A stretch of DNA of 64,000 nt from Gillisia sp. Hel_I_86 (lineage in GTDB: Bacteria > Bacteroidota > Bacteroidia > Flavobacteriales > Flavobacteriaceae). Every line of letters begins with the position of its first letter. Positions within the stretch are counted from its first letter, which is position 1. Below, piece after piece: positions 8,701 through 17,680 of this stretch. The DNA lies in the NCBI RefSeq assembly GCF_007827275.1, contig NZ_VISE01000001.1, positions 3,534,001 to 3,598,000 of the forward strand, in the 5' to 3' direction. The position numbers and the translations under genes are program-made. The notes under the pieces are model-generated. The model was not told where the DNA came from and did no database searches. It saw only the letters and a program-made list of their open reading frames with translations.

Positions 8701-9849
8701 ATGAATATTCCTTTTAACAAACCATATATATCTGGTAATGAGCTAAGTTATATTAAAGTAGCCATGGCTTCCGGGAAACTTTCCGGTGCCGGGAAATTCA
8801 CGAATAAATGTCAGCGTTTTTTTGAAGAAAAATACAAGTTTGGGAAGTGCTTATTGACAACTTCATGTACAGACGCTTTGGAGATGGCTGCGATTTTAAT
8901 AAATATACAACCCGGGGATGAAGTGATAATGCCAGCTTATACTTTTGTAAGCACTGCGAATGCATTTGTTCTTAGGGGAGCCAAAATAATTTTTGTTGAT
9001 AGTAGAGATGACCATCCTGGGATGGACGAATCTAAAATAGAATCATTAATTAGTCCGAGAACCAAGGCAATTGTCCCTGTACACTATGCAGGCGTGGCTT
9101 GCGATATGGATATAATTATGGGATTGGCCAATAGATATGATCTATTTGTTATTGAAGATGTAGCCCATGCCATTGATAGCTATTATATTGGTAATGATGG
9201 TGTTAAAAGCGCATTGGGCTCCTTTGGTCATTTAAGTACTTTTTCTTTTCATGAAACAAAAAATATAATTTCTGGTGAGGGAGGGATGTTGGTGATCAAT
9301 GATTCCAGTTTAATGGAAAGGTCAGAGATTATTTGGGAAAAAGGCACTAACCGTTCAGCTTTTTTTAGAGGTGAAATAGCAAAATATAGTTGGGTGGATA
9401 TTGGAAGTTCATTTCTTCCTTCAGAAATTACAGCGGCATTTTTATGGGCACAATTGGAACATTTAGAAGAAATTCAAAAGCGAAGGATTGAAATATGGAA
9501 CTTATATCGGGAAAAACTTCAGCATTTAAGTGAAGCCTTTATGGTAAAACTTCCAGTTATTCCCAATTACGCAACAAATAATGGGCATATGTTTTATATG
9601 GTTTGTGAAAATATGGAACTACGTTCACTCCTTATAGAAAGACTTAAAGAGAATGACATTTTAGCCGTTTTTCATTACTTAAGCTTGCATAAAAGCCCGT
9701 TTTATTCCGAAAAATATCACGGAACAGAATTGAAAAATTCAGATAGATATAGCCAGTGTTTACTAAGATTGCCCTTCTATTTTGAACTTGGGAAAAATAC
9801 AATAGATTTAATTACCAATACAATAGATGAAACGATTAAAGCTAATTAA
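8701..9849 (+). CDS. wecE: dTDP-4-amino-4,6-dideoxygalactose transaminase (WecE/RffA type)
   Basis: A PLP-dependent DegT/DnrJ/EryC1/StrS aminotransferase of 382 residues. The match to WecE is strong along the chain: IPFNKPYISG, AMASGKLSG, GDEVIMPAYTFVSTANAFVLRGAKI, VPVHYAGVACDMD, and FSFHETKN with the PLP lysine at K187. WecE aminates C4 of dTDP-4-keto-6-deoxy-glucose to give dTDP-Fuc4N. The keto sugar would come from RmlB at 18701, but the rmlA pieces in the window are broken, so dTDP-Glc must come from a gene elsewhere. The next gene starts inside its last 23 nt. Confidence 0.85.
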   Translation: MNIPFNKPYISGNELSYIKVAMASGKLSGAGKFTNKCQRFFEEKYKFGKCLLTTSCTDALEMAAILINIQPGDEVIMPAYTFVSTANAFVLRGAKIIFVDSRDDHPGMDESKIESLISPRTKAIVPVHYAGVACDMDIIMGLANRYDLFVIEDVAHAIDSYYIGNDGVKSALGSFGHLSTFSFHETKNIISGEGGMLVINDSSLMERSEIIWEKGTNRSAFFRGEIAKYSWVDIGSSFLPSEITAAFLWAQLEHLEEIQKRRIEIWNLYREKLQHLSEAFMVKLPVIPNYATNNGHMFYMVCENMELRSLLIERLKENDILAVFHYLSLHKSPFYSEKYHGTELKNSDRYSQCLLRLPFYFELGKNTIDLITNTIDETIKAN

Positions 9850-11041
9850 CTTTTTTTGGGGAATTGTTCTTTTTTTTCTGCTTCTTTTAAGTGTGGTTTT
9901 CGCTTATATTAGTACAGATGCCCCTTACTATCTTTCTATGGCCAGGGATATTGCTCTAGGCTATATACCATATAGGGATATTTTCAGTAGTTATACACCT
10001 ATAGCTATGTATCTTAACTCTCTTGTAAGATTATTGACAGATAATCCTTCCTATCACCTTTTCCTGACTTTTCAATATTGTATAATAGCAATATCGGTTT
10101 TGTTTTTCTACAAAATAAGTAGGAGCGAAGGCCTTGGAAAAGCACTATCTGCTTTCTTAAGTCTTTTTCTGTTTATAGCCGTTTTAAGTTCAGACGGTTC
10201 TTATATAAACCTTGAGGTATATGTGATTATGTTTTGCTTTATGGCATACTATCTTTTAATTAAAAAGAAATTCTTTTGGTGTGGATTTTTTCTGGCTTTA
10301 GGTTTCTTTTCCAAACAATATGGCATTTTCAATTTTCTGCCATTTTTTGTGTTAATATTTGTGTATCACGGTTATCAAAAGGATTATTTCGTAAAATTCA
10401 TATTAGGAATGTTTTTACCCTTGATTATTTTTTTAACCTATTTTGTTCTTGTGCAACAGGTTAGTTTCACGGCTTTATCACTACAGTTAACCGGTTCTGG
10501 ATACGACCAGGAGATGATAGAGTTGGAGGCTACCTGGTTCAGGTTTTTGGCAGGTGCAAAGATTTTCATCTTATTAGTAATACCAATTATATTTGTTCGC
10601 ATTAATCCATTTCGGAATAAAATTGATACAGTTTTGATTCTCGGGATTTTCGTTAATCTTTTACCATTATATATACAAACCGTAGCTCATTATTTTATAC
10701 TTAGCTTTCCATTTGTTTTTATATTGTTAGCAAGGAATTTAGACCTATCCAATAAAAAATTCTTTATGATTTCAAATCTTGTATTAGCAATAATAGCAGG
10801 TTTGTTGTTTGCTAGGATAAATAGGTATAAAGGGGTATATAATGAACAATTGGAGATCGCTGAAGAAACCCGGAGAGATTATCCTGTAGGTTCTGATGTT
10901 TTCTTATACAAACACTTTAGATTTTTATATATTTTAAATGATTACCGCAATCCAGTGCTTGAAGAAATAGGGTACAGATATGGCTTTAAACCGGATGGGG
11001 AGTTTAGGGAAAAATATGAAGTTCTTTCACTAGAAGATTAA
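9827..11041 (+). CDS. Multi-pass membrane glycosyltransferase-like protein (GT-C fold candidate)
   Basis: A 404-residue protein with about ten hydrophobic segments. After the first segment it has TDAPYYLSMARDIALGYIPYRDIFSSYTP, an acidic loop of the kind found in GT-C enzymes (ArnT, GT39/GT83 and relatives) that use polyprenyl-phosphate sugars. The start overlaps wecE by 23 nt, which suggests coupled translation. With the GT2 enzyme at 7682 it could form a pair, one loading the sugar on the lipid and the other transferring it in the periplasm. A decayed copy of its N-terminus is found at 13950-14118. The acceptor is unknown. Confidence 0.6.
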   Translation: MKRLKLINFFWGIVLFFLLLLSVVFAYISTDAPYYLSMARDIALGYIPYRDIFSSYTPIAMYLNSLVRLLTDNPSYHLFLTFQYCIIAISVLFFYKISRSEGLGKALSAFLSLFLFIAVLSSDGSYINLEVYVIMFCFMAYYLLIKKKFFWCGFFLALGFFSKQYGIFNFLPFFVLIFVYHGYQKDYFVKFILGMFLPLIIFLTYFVLVQQVSFTALSLQLTGSGYDQEMIELEATWFRFLAGAKIFILLVIPIIFVRINPFRNKIDTVLILGIFVNLLPLYIQTVAHYFILSFPFVFILLARNLDLSNKKFFMISNLVLAIIAGLLFARINRYKGVYNEQLEIAEETRRDYPVGSDVFLYKHFRFLYILNDYRNPVLEEIGYRYGFKPDGEFREKYEVLSLED

Positions 11042-11127
11042 TCTGTTTGAGAAATTTTCTATTCATATTATTTCCGATGGGAAGAGATAAAATATTAGTA
11101 TGCAGAGGTTGTTAATTTTAGTTTAAC

Positions 11128-12936
11128 TTGAATAGAAAAGTGGATTTTTTTAAAAAATTTATTAAAAGGTATTTTGCAGGCCTCTCCTATTTTTATTCTT
11201 TTTTAGGATACAGAATTTTTGTGATTGTTTTTCTCAGTGTAATTGTAGGGCTCTTGGATGGCCTAGGTTTAACAATGTTTTTACCCCTACTACAGTTAGT
11301 AAGTGAATCAGCGACGGTTAATCCTGATTCTTTGGGGAGATTACGTTTTTTAGTAGATTTTTTCGAAGTGATAGGTATACCCTTGAATTTAGTTTCTATT
11401 CTTTGCCTTATGTTGGTTTTTTTCTTCGGAAAAGGCGTGATGCTCTACGTTTCAGGTATATATAAGGTGAATGTGCAACAATGGTTTATTAAAAAATTAA
11501 GAGTAAGTCTTGTAAAAGGATTGAATAGGCTTTCATATAAATTTTTCGTAAATACTAATTTTGGAAGAGTTCAAAATACTTTAACAGGAGAGATAAATAA
11601 GGTCTCAGGTGCATATACTGAATATTTTACATCCTTCCAGTACGGTATCCTGGTTTTTATATATATGGTTTTTGCTTTCTTTATAGATGCCCAGTTTGCT
11701 GTTTTAGTGAGTTTGGGAGGGGTTTTAACCAATTTTCTTTATAAAAATTTATATAAGAACACTAAAAAAGCTTCTCGAAAATTAACTGGTGAAAATAATG
11801 TTTTTGAAAACTTGGTAATTCAGAATATTGGAAATTTCAAGTACCTTAAAGCCACAGGAGCATCAGATAAATATACCAAAAGGCTTATAGATTCAACGAG
11901 TAGGATTGAGCAGAGCAATAAAAAAATCGGTAAACTCGATGCTTTGCTCAATGCTGGAAGAGAACCTATTCTAATAACTGTTGTAGTAGCTGTAATTATT
12001 ATTCAAATCACCTATTTCGATTCCGATCTCGGTCCTATTATAATCAGCTTAATATTTTTCTATAGGGCTTTAGGTTATTTAGTGCATTTGCAGATAAGAT
12101 GGAATAAGTTCTTGGGAACGTCTGGGTCTTTAGAGAATATGACAAAATTTAGCAGAGAATTACAAGTTAATCAGGAAAAAAGAGGAACTGTAAACTTTGA
12201 AGAACCAATTCAAACTATAGAATTGTCAAATGTTTCTTTCAATTATGAAAAAACTTCAATATTAAAAGATATTTCCTTCAGAATAAATAAAAAGGAGACT
12301 ATTGCTTTAGTGGGAGAAAGCGGCAGTGGGAAAACCACTTTAGTAAATATTATTGCCGGTTTATTGCCAGTTGATCAAGGTGAATTCCTTATAAATAAGA
12401 TACCAACGAAAGATATAAATATTAATAATCTACAAAAAAGAATAGGATATATTACTCAGGATCCTGTGGTTTTTGATGATTCGCTTTTTAACAATATTTC
12501 TTTTTGGGCCGAACGAACGGAGAAAAACCTAGAACGGTTTTGGAAGGCAGTAAATAAGGCTGCGCTTTCAGATTTTGTTAATTCCCTTCCCGAAAAAGAA
12601 AATGAACCACTTGGTCATAGCGGCATCAAATTAAGTGGTGGTCAAAAACAACGTATTTCTATTGCAAGAGAATTGTATAAAGAAGTAGAGGTTCTTATTT
12701 TGGACGAAGCAACTTCAGCATTGGATTCTGAAACAGAAATGGTCATTCAGCATAATATGGACAACCTAAAAGGAGATTATATAATTATTATTATAGCCCA
12801 TAGGATTGCCACCATTAAAAATGCTGATAAAATTGTAATAATGAAAAATGGAAGAATTTCGGAAATAGCCAGTTATGATAAATTGATTAGAGAATCGCCC
12901 TATTTCAAAAAAATGGTCCGGTTGCAGGAAATCTAA
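11128..12936 (+). CDS. ABC transporter, fused permease and ATPase (MsbA/PglK-like flippase)
   Basis: TTG start, 602 residues. The N-terminal half holds about six membrane segments; the C-terminal ATPase has Walker A GESGSGKTT (396-404), the signature LSGGQ (502-506), Walker B VLILDE (522-527) and a switch His in IIAHR. This half-transporter layout is that of MsbA and of PglK, which flips lipid-linked oligosaccharides. Because a MOP-family Wzx also exists at 33085, the locus carries two different export routes. Degraded copies of the same kind of transporter lie at 16868-17296 (C-terminal) and 23008-23460 (N-terminal). Confidence 0.85.
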   Translation: MNRKVDFFKKFIKRYFAGLSYFYSFLGYRIFVIVFLSVIVGLLDGLGLTMFLPLLQLVSESATVNPDSLGRLRFLVDFFEVIGIPLNLVSILCLMLVFFFGKGVMLYVSGIYKVNVQQWFIKKLRVSLVKGLNRLSYKFFVNTNFGRVQNTLTGEINKVSGAYTEYFTSFQYGILVFIYMVFAFFIDAQFAVLVSLGGVLTNFLYKNLYKNTKKASRKLTGENNVFENLVIQNIGNFKYLKATGASDKYTKRLIDSTSRIEQSNKKIGKLDALLNAGREPILITVVVAVIIIQITYFDSDLGPIIISLIFFYRALGYLVHLQIRWNKFLGTSGSLENMTKFSRELQVNQEKRGTVNFEEPIQTIELSNVSFNYEKTSILKDISFRINKKETIALVGESGSGKTTLVNIIAGLLPVDQGEFLINKIPTKDININNLQKRIGYITQDPVVFDDSLFNNISFWAERTEKNLERFWKAVNKAALSDFVNSLPEKENEPLGHSGIKLSGGQKQRISIARELYKEVEVLILDEATSALDSETEMVIQHNMDNLKGDYIIIIIAHRIATIKNADKIVIMKNGRISEIASYDKLIRESPYFKKMVRLQEI

Positions 12937-13126
12937 GACCTATGCTTATCCAAAAGAATACTTTTTATAGTATGGTGATTATTGGCAACAAATACTTTTA
13001 TATATGGGGAGGAACAATTTTAGTTGTAATTTTGATTTTTCAAACAACGTTACATAAGATCAATTTAGGACTATGCAGTGGTCTCTAATAGGTTCGAAAG
13101 AAATACTAAACTGCCGTTACATCACT

Positions 13127-13873
13127 ATGCTGAACTTAAGAAAACACAATTTATTGAGAAGGAGCAATCTTTTTGGAAGGTTATTAAGATTGCCTTTTTT
13201 AATAATTCCAAAGAGTATGGTAATCCCCATTCTTACTGGACCCCTGAGAGGAAAAAAATGGATTGCAGGTTCACATAACAATAGTGTTTGGCTAGGCACT
13301 TACGAGAGTAATCAGAGCTTAAAATTTGTTCAAAAATCTAAAGAATCCCAAATATTTTTGGATTTAGGCGCTCATGCAGGATATTATACGCTTTTATATA
13401 AATCTGTAAATAAAGCAGCTACTGTTTATAGCTTCGAACCAGTGGAAACGAATTATGGCTTTTTGCAGAAACATATTAAAATGAATAATCTTAATAATAT
13501 TTTTCATTTTAAAAAAGCGGTAGCAGATAAAGAAGGCGTTTTAAGATTTGCAAGAGGGAATTCCGTAGGAGGTAAACTGAGTTTGGAAGGCGATATGAAC
13601 GTATGTGCTATAAAACTTAGCAGATTTATTAAAGAAAAGATAATTCAGTTTCCAGATTTAATAAAAATGGATATCGAAGGAGCAGAATACCAGGTTCTCA
13701 AAGATCTGGAACCTTTTTTAAAGTCTCAGAAACCTGTAATTTTCCTCTCTACACACGGGGACGACATTCGGGAGGCCTGTTTGAATCTCATGAAAAGCTT
13801 GGATTATAAAATAATTCCTTTAGATGAAAAAAGTATGATAAAGGCACGTGAGTATTTAATGGAGCCAAAATAA
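13127..13873 (+). CDS. FkbM-family SAM-dependent methyltransferase
   Basis: The frame opens at 13073, but the ATG at 13127 gives a start that fits the family better. The SAM-binding motif is FLDLGAHAGYYTLLY, followed by YSFEPVETNYGFLQKHI and the block LIKMDIEGAEYQVLKDL, both diagnostic of FkbM enzymes (Methyltransf_21). These usually O-methylate sugars or polyketides; O-methylation of a glycan residue is inferred from context. A remnant of a membrane glycosyltransferase follows, so the gene borders a recombination scar. Confidence 0.8.
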   Translation: MLNLRKHNLLRRSNLFGRLLRLPFLIIPKSMVIPILTGPLRGKKWIAGSHNNSVWLGTYESNQSLKFVQKSKESQIFLDLGAHAGYYTLLYKSVNKAATVYSFEPVETNYGFLQKHIKMNNLNNIFHFKKAVADKEGVLRFARGNSVGGKLSLEGDMNVCAIKLSRFIKEKIIQFPDLIKMDIEGAEYQVLKDLEPFLKSQKPVIFLSTHGDDIREACLNLMKSLDYKIIPLDEKSMIKAREYLMEPK

Positions 13874-13949
13874 AAGTTTGTTAAGAATGAAAACTCCTCT
13901 AAGTGCTACCCGCATTTTATCTAAACCTATGTGCATTCTAAAATTTAAT

Positions 13950-14118
13950 TTAAGTGAGAAATTCCTATACCTATTTTCTTAATATATTTAGTAGGGTTTT
14001 CGCATATATTAGTACAAATGCTCCCTACTATTTTTTTATGGATAGGGATGTGTCCTGGGAATTAATCCCCTATCCGGATGTTAACAGCAGCTATAACCCG
14101 GTAATTAGGGATACGGAT
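13950..14118 (+). pseudogene. Stump of a membrane glycosyltransferase like the one at 9827
   Basis: The text reads VFAYISTNAPYYFFMDRDVSWELIPYPD and then NSSYNP, which lines up with the N-terminal VFAYISTDAPYYLSMARDI and IPYRDIFSSYTP of the 9827 protein. Everything after about 50 residues is missing. An ORF of 68 codons (13954-14160) spans it but runs into unrelated sequence, so it is not a working gene. Confidence 0.7.
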
Positions 14119-14208
14119 TTTATCCAGACAAAGAATTCAGGTAAAAATATCGTGTTCTAACTAATGAAAAGTATTTGAACCCTACAGAATAATAATACCA
14201 AAGCATAT

Positions 14209-15108
14209 ATGCGCAGCATATTTTATCTCTTTTTAAGTTTTTTGAGCCCTGTTACAAGGTATTTGTATCGCAATAGGTTACGGGTTCTGGCCTATCACGA
14301 AGTTCCCGATCCTGTTCCATTCGAAAAGCAACTTCGGCATTTAAAAGCCAAATATTCCATTATTCGCATTTCCCAGCTTCATGATTATTTATATTGTAAA
14401 GAGAAAGCTTTCAGCTTACCTAAGTATCCGTTATTATTAACCTTCGATGATGGAATTTATAACTTAAAGGAAAATGGGCTTCCGTTGCTAAAGAAATACG
14501 AAATTCCGGCCTGTGTTTTTGTGGTTACCGAAGCAATTAATTCCAATCAGGAATTTTGGTGGGATACGCTGGCGAGAAAAAAAGCACAGGAAGGAAAGGG
14601 CCAGGCCGAAATTAGGAGCTGTTTAAACAGCTTAAAAAAAGTTCCCAACAGGGAAAGAAGAAAAGTAAAAAAGGAAACAATACCTGTTTATGGAAAACAA
14701 TTGACAAGTGAAGATTTACATTATTTTGAAGATTCTAATATTGAAATAGGGAATCATTCCCATACTCATCCTATGTTTGATAAATGTGAAACAGAAGAGA
14801 TAATTTCAGAACTGGATAATTCCAAAAGATGTTTTAAGGATTGGCAGGTAGGGACATTTGAGTATTTTGCTTATCCAAACGGAAATCATAGTGGCAGGGC
14901 CGAAAAAATTCTTAAAGAATATTCAGTGAAACTGGCATTTTTATTTGAACATAAAATTAACGAGAAAGACTTAAACCCTCTTAGAATAGCGAGAATTGCT
15001 GCCAACTCCTATATGAGCCTTCCAGAATTAAAGGCAAAGGTTTCTGGCGCCCACTCCACCTATACTCATCTCGTTGCAAGATTAAAAGGAGTTAAGGAAA
15101 ATTACTAA
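14209..15108 (+). CDS. Polysaccharide deacetylase (NodB-like, CE4)
   Basis: A 299-residue protein with the NodB fold. Motif 1 is LTFDDGIYN, with the catalytic and metal-binding Asp pair; motif 2 is NHSHTHPMF (the H-x-x-x-H-P metal ligands); the later EYFAYPNG block supplies the substrate-loop residues. Members remove N- or O-acetyl groups from glycans in the periplasm or at the membrane. A hydrophobic N-terminus (SIFYLFLSFLSPVTRYLY) may anchor it. A GNAT-type gene follows after 10 nt. A similar deacetylase-plus-GNAT pairing is seen at 40574-43891, so the two enzymes may act on the same sugar. Confidence 0.85.
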   Translation: MRSIFYLFLSFLSPVTRYLYRNRLRVLAYHEVPDPVPFEKQLRHLKAKYSIIRISQLHDYLYCKEKAFSLPKYPLLLTFDDGIYNLKENGLPLLKKYEIPACVFVVTEAINSNQEFWWDTLARKKAQEGKGQAEIRSCLNSLKKVPNRERRKVKKETIPVYGKQLTSEDLHYFEDSNIEIGNHSHTHPMFDKCETEEIISELDNSKRCFKDWQVGTFEYFAYPNGNHSGRAEKILKEYSVKLAFLFEHKINEKDLNPLRIARIAANSYMSLPELKAKVSGAHSTYTHLVARLKGVKENY

Positions 15109-15118
15109 TATTAAAATT

Positions 15119-15997
15119 ATGATCGAGTATAGGGCTTTTGACTTAGAAAAGGATATTGAAGAAACGGTAAAACACATTCATGCTTATAAGAATAAACGCT
15201 ACACTAAAGAATTACTGCTATGGAAACATACTCGTAATCCTTTTGGGGAATCTAAAGGAGGACTTGCTTTATACAATGGTAAAATTATTGCTACCGTAAT
15301 TTATATGAAATATAATTTTCAGTCTAAAGATAAAGGAGTAATTCGTTGTCTTAGGGGAGTAGATGGTTGTACGGCACCAGAACATAGGGGAAAAGGAATT
15401 TTCAAACATTTATTGCGGTTTTCCCTGGATTTACACGAGGGAAATTATGAATTTTTATATGCAAACCCCAATCAAAATAGTCATCCCGAAATGATGAAAG
15501 TAGGGTGGCGCTCTTTACATAGGGATTTTCACTATAGGGTGGGGGTTGTGGTACCTTCTACCAAAAACCATGGTGAAATTAGGGATTTTAATCCAGAAGA
15601 TGCTTCCAAAAAACTTTATTACAATTATTATACAAGCGCAAATTCTACGGAATTTTTAAAATGGAGGTACGAAAGAAAGGAGTATAAATTAAAGGAGTTT
15701 TCCTTTCAGGGTAGCAAGAATTATTTGGCCTACAGGATCAATAGGTACAAAGCAATTAAATATATTATATTTTGCGATTACGTTGGGGATATAAATAGTA
15801 TAAACTACGCGGTTAAAGCGCTTTGCAAATATGAACAATGCTATATAATTTATTATTTTCCAAATGTTATCACTAACCAAATTAACTTTCTTTACACCAA
15901 AAAAGATCGAAATGTGGTACTTGTTTATCAGGAAAACAACTTTCATATTGATGATAAATTAATCATGACTTGCGGAGATGCCGAGGGAATACTATAA
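15119..15997 (+). CDS. GNAT-family N-acyltransferase
   Basis: A 292-residue protein. The acetyl-CoA binding motif is seen as RCLRGVDGCTAPEHRGKGIFKHLL (about residues 76-99; Arg-x-x-Gly-x-Gly/Ala loop), followed by FLYANPNQNSHPEMMKVGW, a block shared with the protein at 40574. The donor and acceptor are unknown; acylation of an amino sugar is inferred. It lies 10 nt behind the deacetylase and 30 nt before a methyltransferase, in one likely operon. Confidence 0.7.
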   Translation: MIEYRAFDLEKDIEETVKHIHAYKNKRYTKELLLWKHTRNPFGESKGGLALYNGKIIATVIYMKYNFQSKDKGVIRCLRGVDGCTAPEHRGKGIFKHLLRFSLDLHEGNYEFLYANPNQNSHPEMMKVGWRSLHRDFHYRVGVVVPSTKNHGEIRDFNPEDASKKLYYNYYTSANSTEFLKWRYERKEYKLKEFSFQGSKNYLAYRINRYKAIKYIIFCDYVGDINSINYAVKALCKYEQCYIIYYFPNVITNQINFLYTKKDRNVVLVYQENNFHIDDKLIMTCGDAEGIL

Positions 15998-16027
15998 ATA
16001 CCACAGGACTAAATAAAAAATAAAATT

Positions 16028-16774
16028 TTGAATAAAAAATTTAAAATACAGGAACTGGAGTACCACTTTCCCTATCATCATTTACCTCATTTAGATAACC
16101 AGGACAATGTAGTGAATTACCGTAGCCTTGCCTGGGGTTATAAATATTTCTGCTATTTATTGCATTGTAAAAAAATCATAGAATCCTTAAGAGCAAATTC
16201 GGTGTTGGATGTAGGCTGTGGGGAAGGTCGGTTTTTAGGTTTATTAGGTAAGGAGGTACCTAAAAAAATAGGGGTAGATCTTTCTAAGCGGGCCATAGGC
16301 TTTGCAAAGGCTTTCCATCCGGAGATTGAGTTCTTTCCTAAAGATGCTTCCGAAATTGAAGAAAAGTTTGATATAGTCACCGCAATTGAGGTTTTAGAGC
16401 ATATTCCGGATGAAGAAGTAAGCGATTTTTTCACTAAACTTGCCGCAAGGACAAACGAACAGGGCAAAATACTAATAAGTGTTCCAAGCACGGTAAAACC
16501 GGTTTCTGCAAAGCACTATAGACATTATAACCAGGAATTGTTTGAAAATCAGCTTCAGGCGGCGAACATCCCCTTCGAAATTGAAAAAGTGGAATACGTA
16601 TATAGGGAACCTAAATGGTTAAAGTTCTATATAAAACTCACCAATAATAAATTTGGGTCACTTCAGGTTAAATATTTCAATAATTTAATATGGAAATATA
16701 TTCAGAAAAATCTTTGTATTAGTGATGTTGAACATGGCGAAGAGTTAATAGTTTTGCTAAAGAGGCAGCAATAG
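16028..16774 (+). CDS. Class I SAM-dependent methyltransferase
   Basis: TTG start, 248 residues. The SAM-binding motif I is VLDVGCGEGRFL (59-70), motif II falls near FDIVTAIEVLEHIPDEE, and the domain is of the Methyltransf_11/23 type. The substrate cannot be read from the sequence. In this context a sugar or glycan end-group is likely. The gene is the last intact one before a stretch of decayed sequence (16775-17680). Confidence 0.8.
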   Translation: MNKKFKIQELEYHFPYHHLPHLDNQDNVVNYRSLAWGYKYFCYLLHCKKIIESLRANSVLDVGCGEGRFLGLLGKEVPKKIGVDLSKRAIGFAKAFHPEIEFFPKDASEIEEKFDIVTAIEVLEHIPDEEVSDFFTKLAARTNEQGKILISVPSTVKPVSAKHYRHYNQELFENQLQAANIPFEIEKVEYVYREPKWLKFYIKLTNNKFGSLQVKYFNNLIWKYIQKNLCISDVEHGEELIVLLKRQQ

Positions 16775-16867
16775 CTGAATTAAAATCTAGCCTGGAATTG
16801 CTAGTTGGTTACATTAATTAGGATTCCATCATTTTTAATGATACTATTTTAATAATGTGCGCTTTCG

Positions 16868-17296
16868 GGCGAAACTTTCAGAGAAAAACAAAACGAGTTT
16901 CAGGAAGCAATAAAGAAGGTAGCTGTAACAGAATTTATTCAAAATTTGCCCTTATTTGAGCATACCATGTTGAAAAATAATGGAATTAATTTAAGTGGAG
17001 GGCAAAAACAGCATATTTCCATAGCCCGTGAGCTGCATAAAGATGTGGAAATATTGATTTTAGACGAGGCTACTTCCCCATTGGGTTGTGAGACGGAGAA
17101 GGCCATACAATTGAGTATTGAGCAACTTATAGGAAATTACACTCTTATTAATAATTACCCATAAAATTGCCACTATAAAAAATGCAGATAGAATCGTTAT
17201 AATCAAAGGCAGTAAAATTTTAGACCTTATTAGATATGAAAATTTAATTTCCGAATCTCCATATTTCAGGAAATTGGGGGAATTGCAGGGAGCGTA
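16868..17296 (+). pseudogene. C-terminal remnant of an ABC flippase ATPase
   Basis: The region translates as the last 140 or so residues of a transporter like that at 11128: NLSGGQKQHISIARELHKDVEILILDEATS, then, after a frameshift near 17150, HKIATIKNADRIVI and SPYFRKLGELQGA followed by a stop. The Walker A half and the membrane part are missing. Part of it appears as a 72-codon ORF (16946-17164). The matching N-terminal part of such a transporter lies downstream at 23008-23460, in reversed gene order. Confidence 0.8.
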
Positions 17297-17680
17297 AAAT
17301 ATGAAAGAATCGGTTGATTGGAGAAATAGAGTTATCCATATTATCGAAAAAGACTGTTATATAAAAGCTAAAGTATGTTTTGTTAAAGGAGAACTGCCTT
17401 TAAAAAGTTAAGTTTGCACAAAAAATTTCCTGCGGGAGAAATTAAAATTTAAAAATAATTTGGCTAAAGCTTATTTACATCTTTCAGGAAGCGTATAAAA
17501 ATGATCACGCTGTGGCATTTTTAAGTGTATGGGAGCGATTGAAGATCTGGAAAAGAAAGTAGTTTATGAGGATATGCTGTAATAGGCATTTTTATTTGAG
17601 GATAGGTGATTATTGGATAAAGCTGATTTTAAAAAAATTGGGTCTTAGTTTTTTATGATTGGAAGTTAATTGGATTAATT
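17297..17680 (+). other. Decayed intergenic sequence with no recognisable gene
   Basis: It holds a short open frame of 36 codons starting at 17301 (MKESVDWRNRVIHII) and fragments that look coding-like (GAIEDLEKKVVYEDML), but no family could be recognised. It follows the ABC remnant and precedes the intact epimerase at 17681, so it is probably further gene debris. Confidence 0.4.

Noticed and set aside
12973-13089. A 38-codon ORF with one membrane segment between the ABC transporter and the FkbM gene
   Set aside because: No family resemblance and no conserved start context; more likely chance or debris.
13078-13278. 66-codon ORF overlapping the FkbM gene
   Set aside because: It is a shadow in another frame of the methyltransferase gene; no independent support.
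16946-17164. Small ABC-ATPase gene
   Set aside because: It lacks Walker A and the membrane domain, and the homologous sequence continues in another frame, so it is debris.
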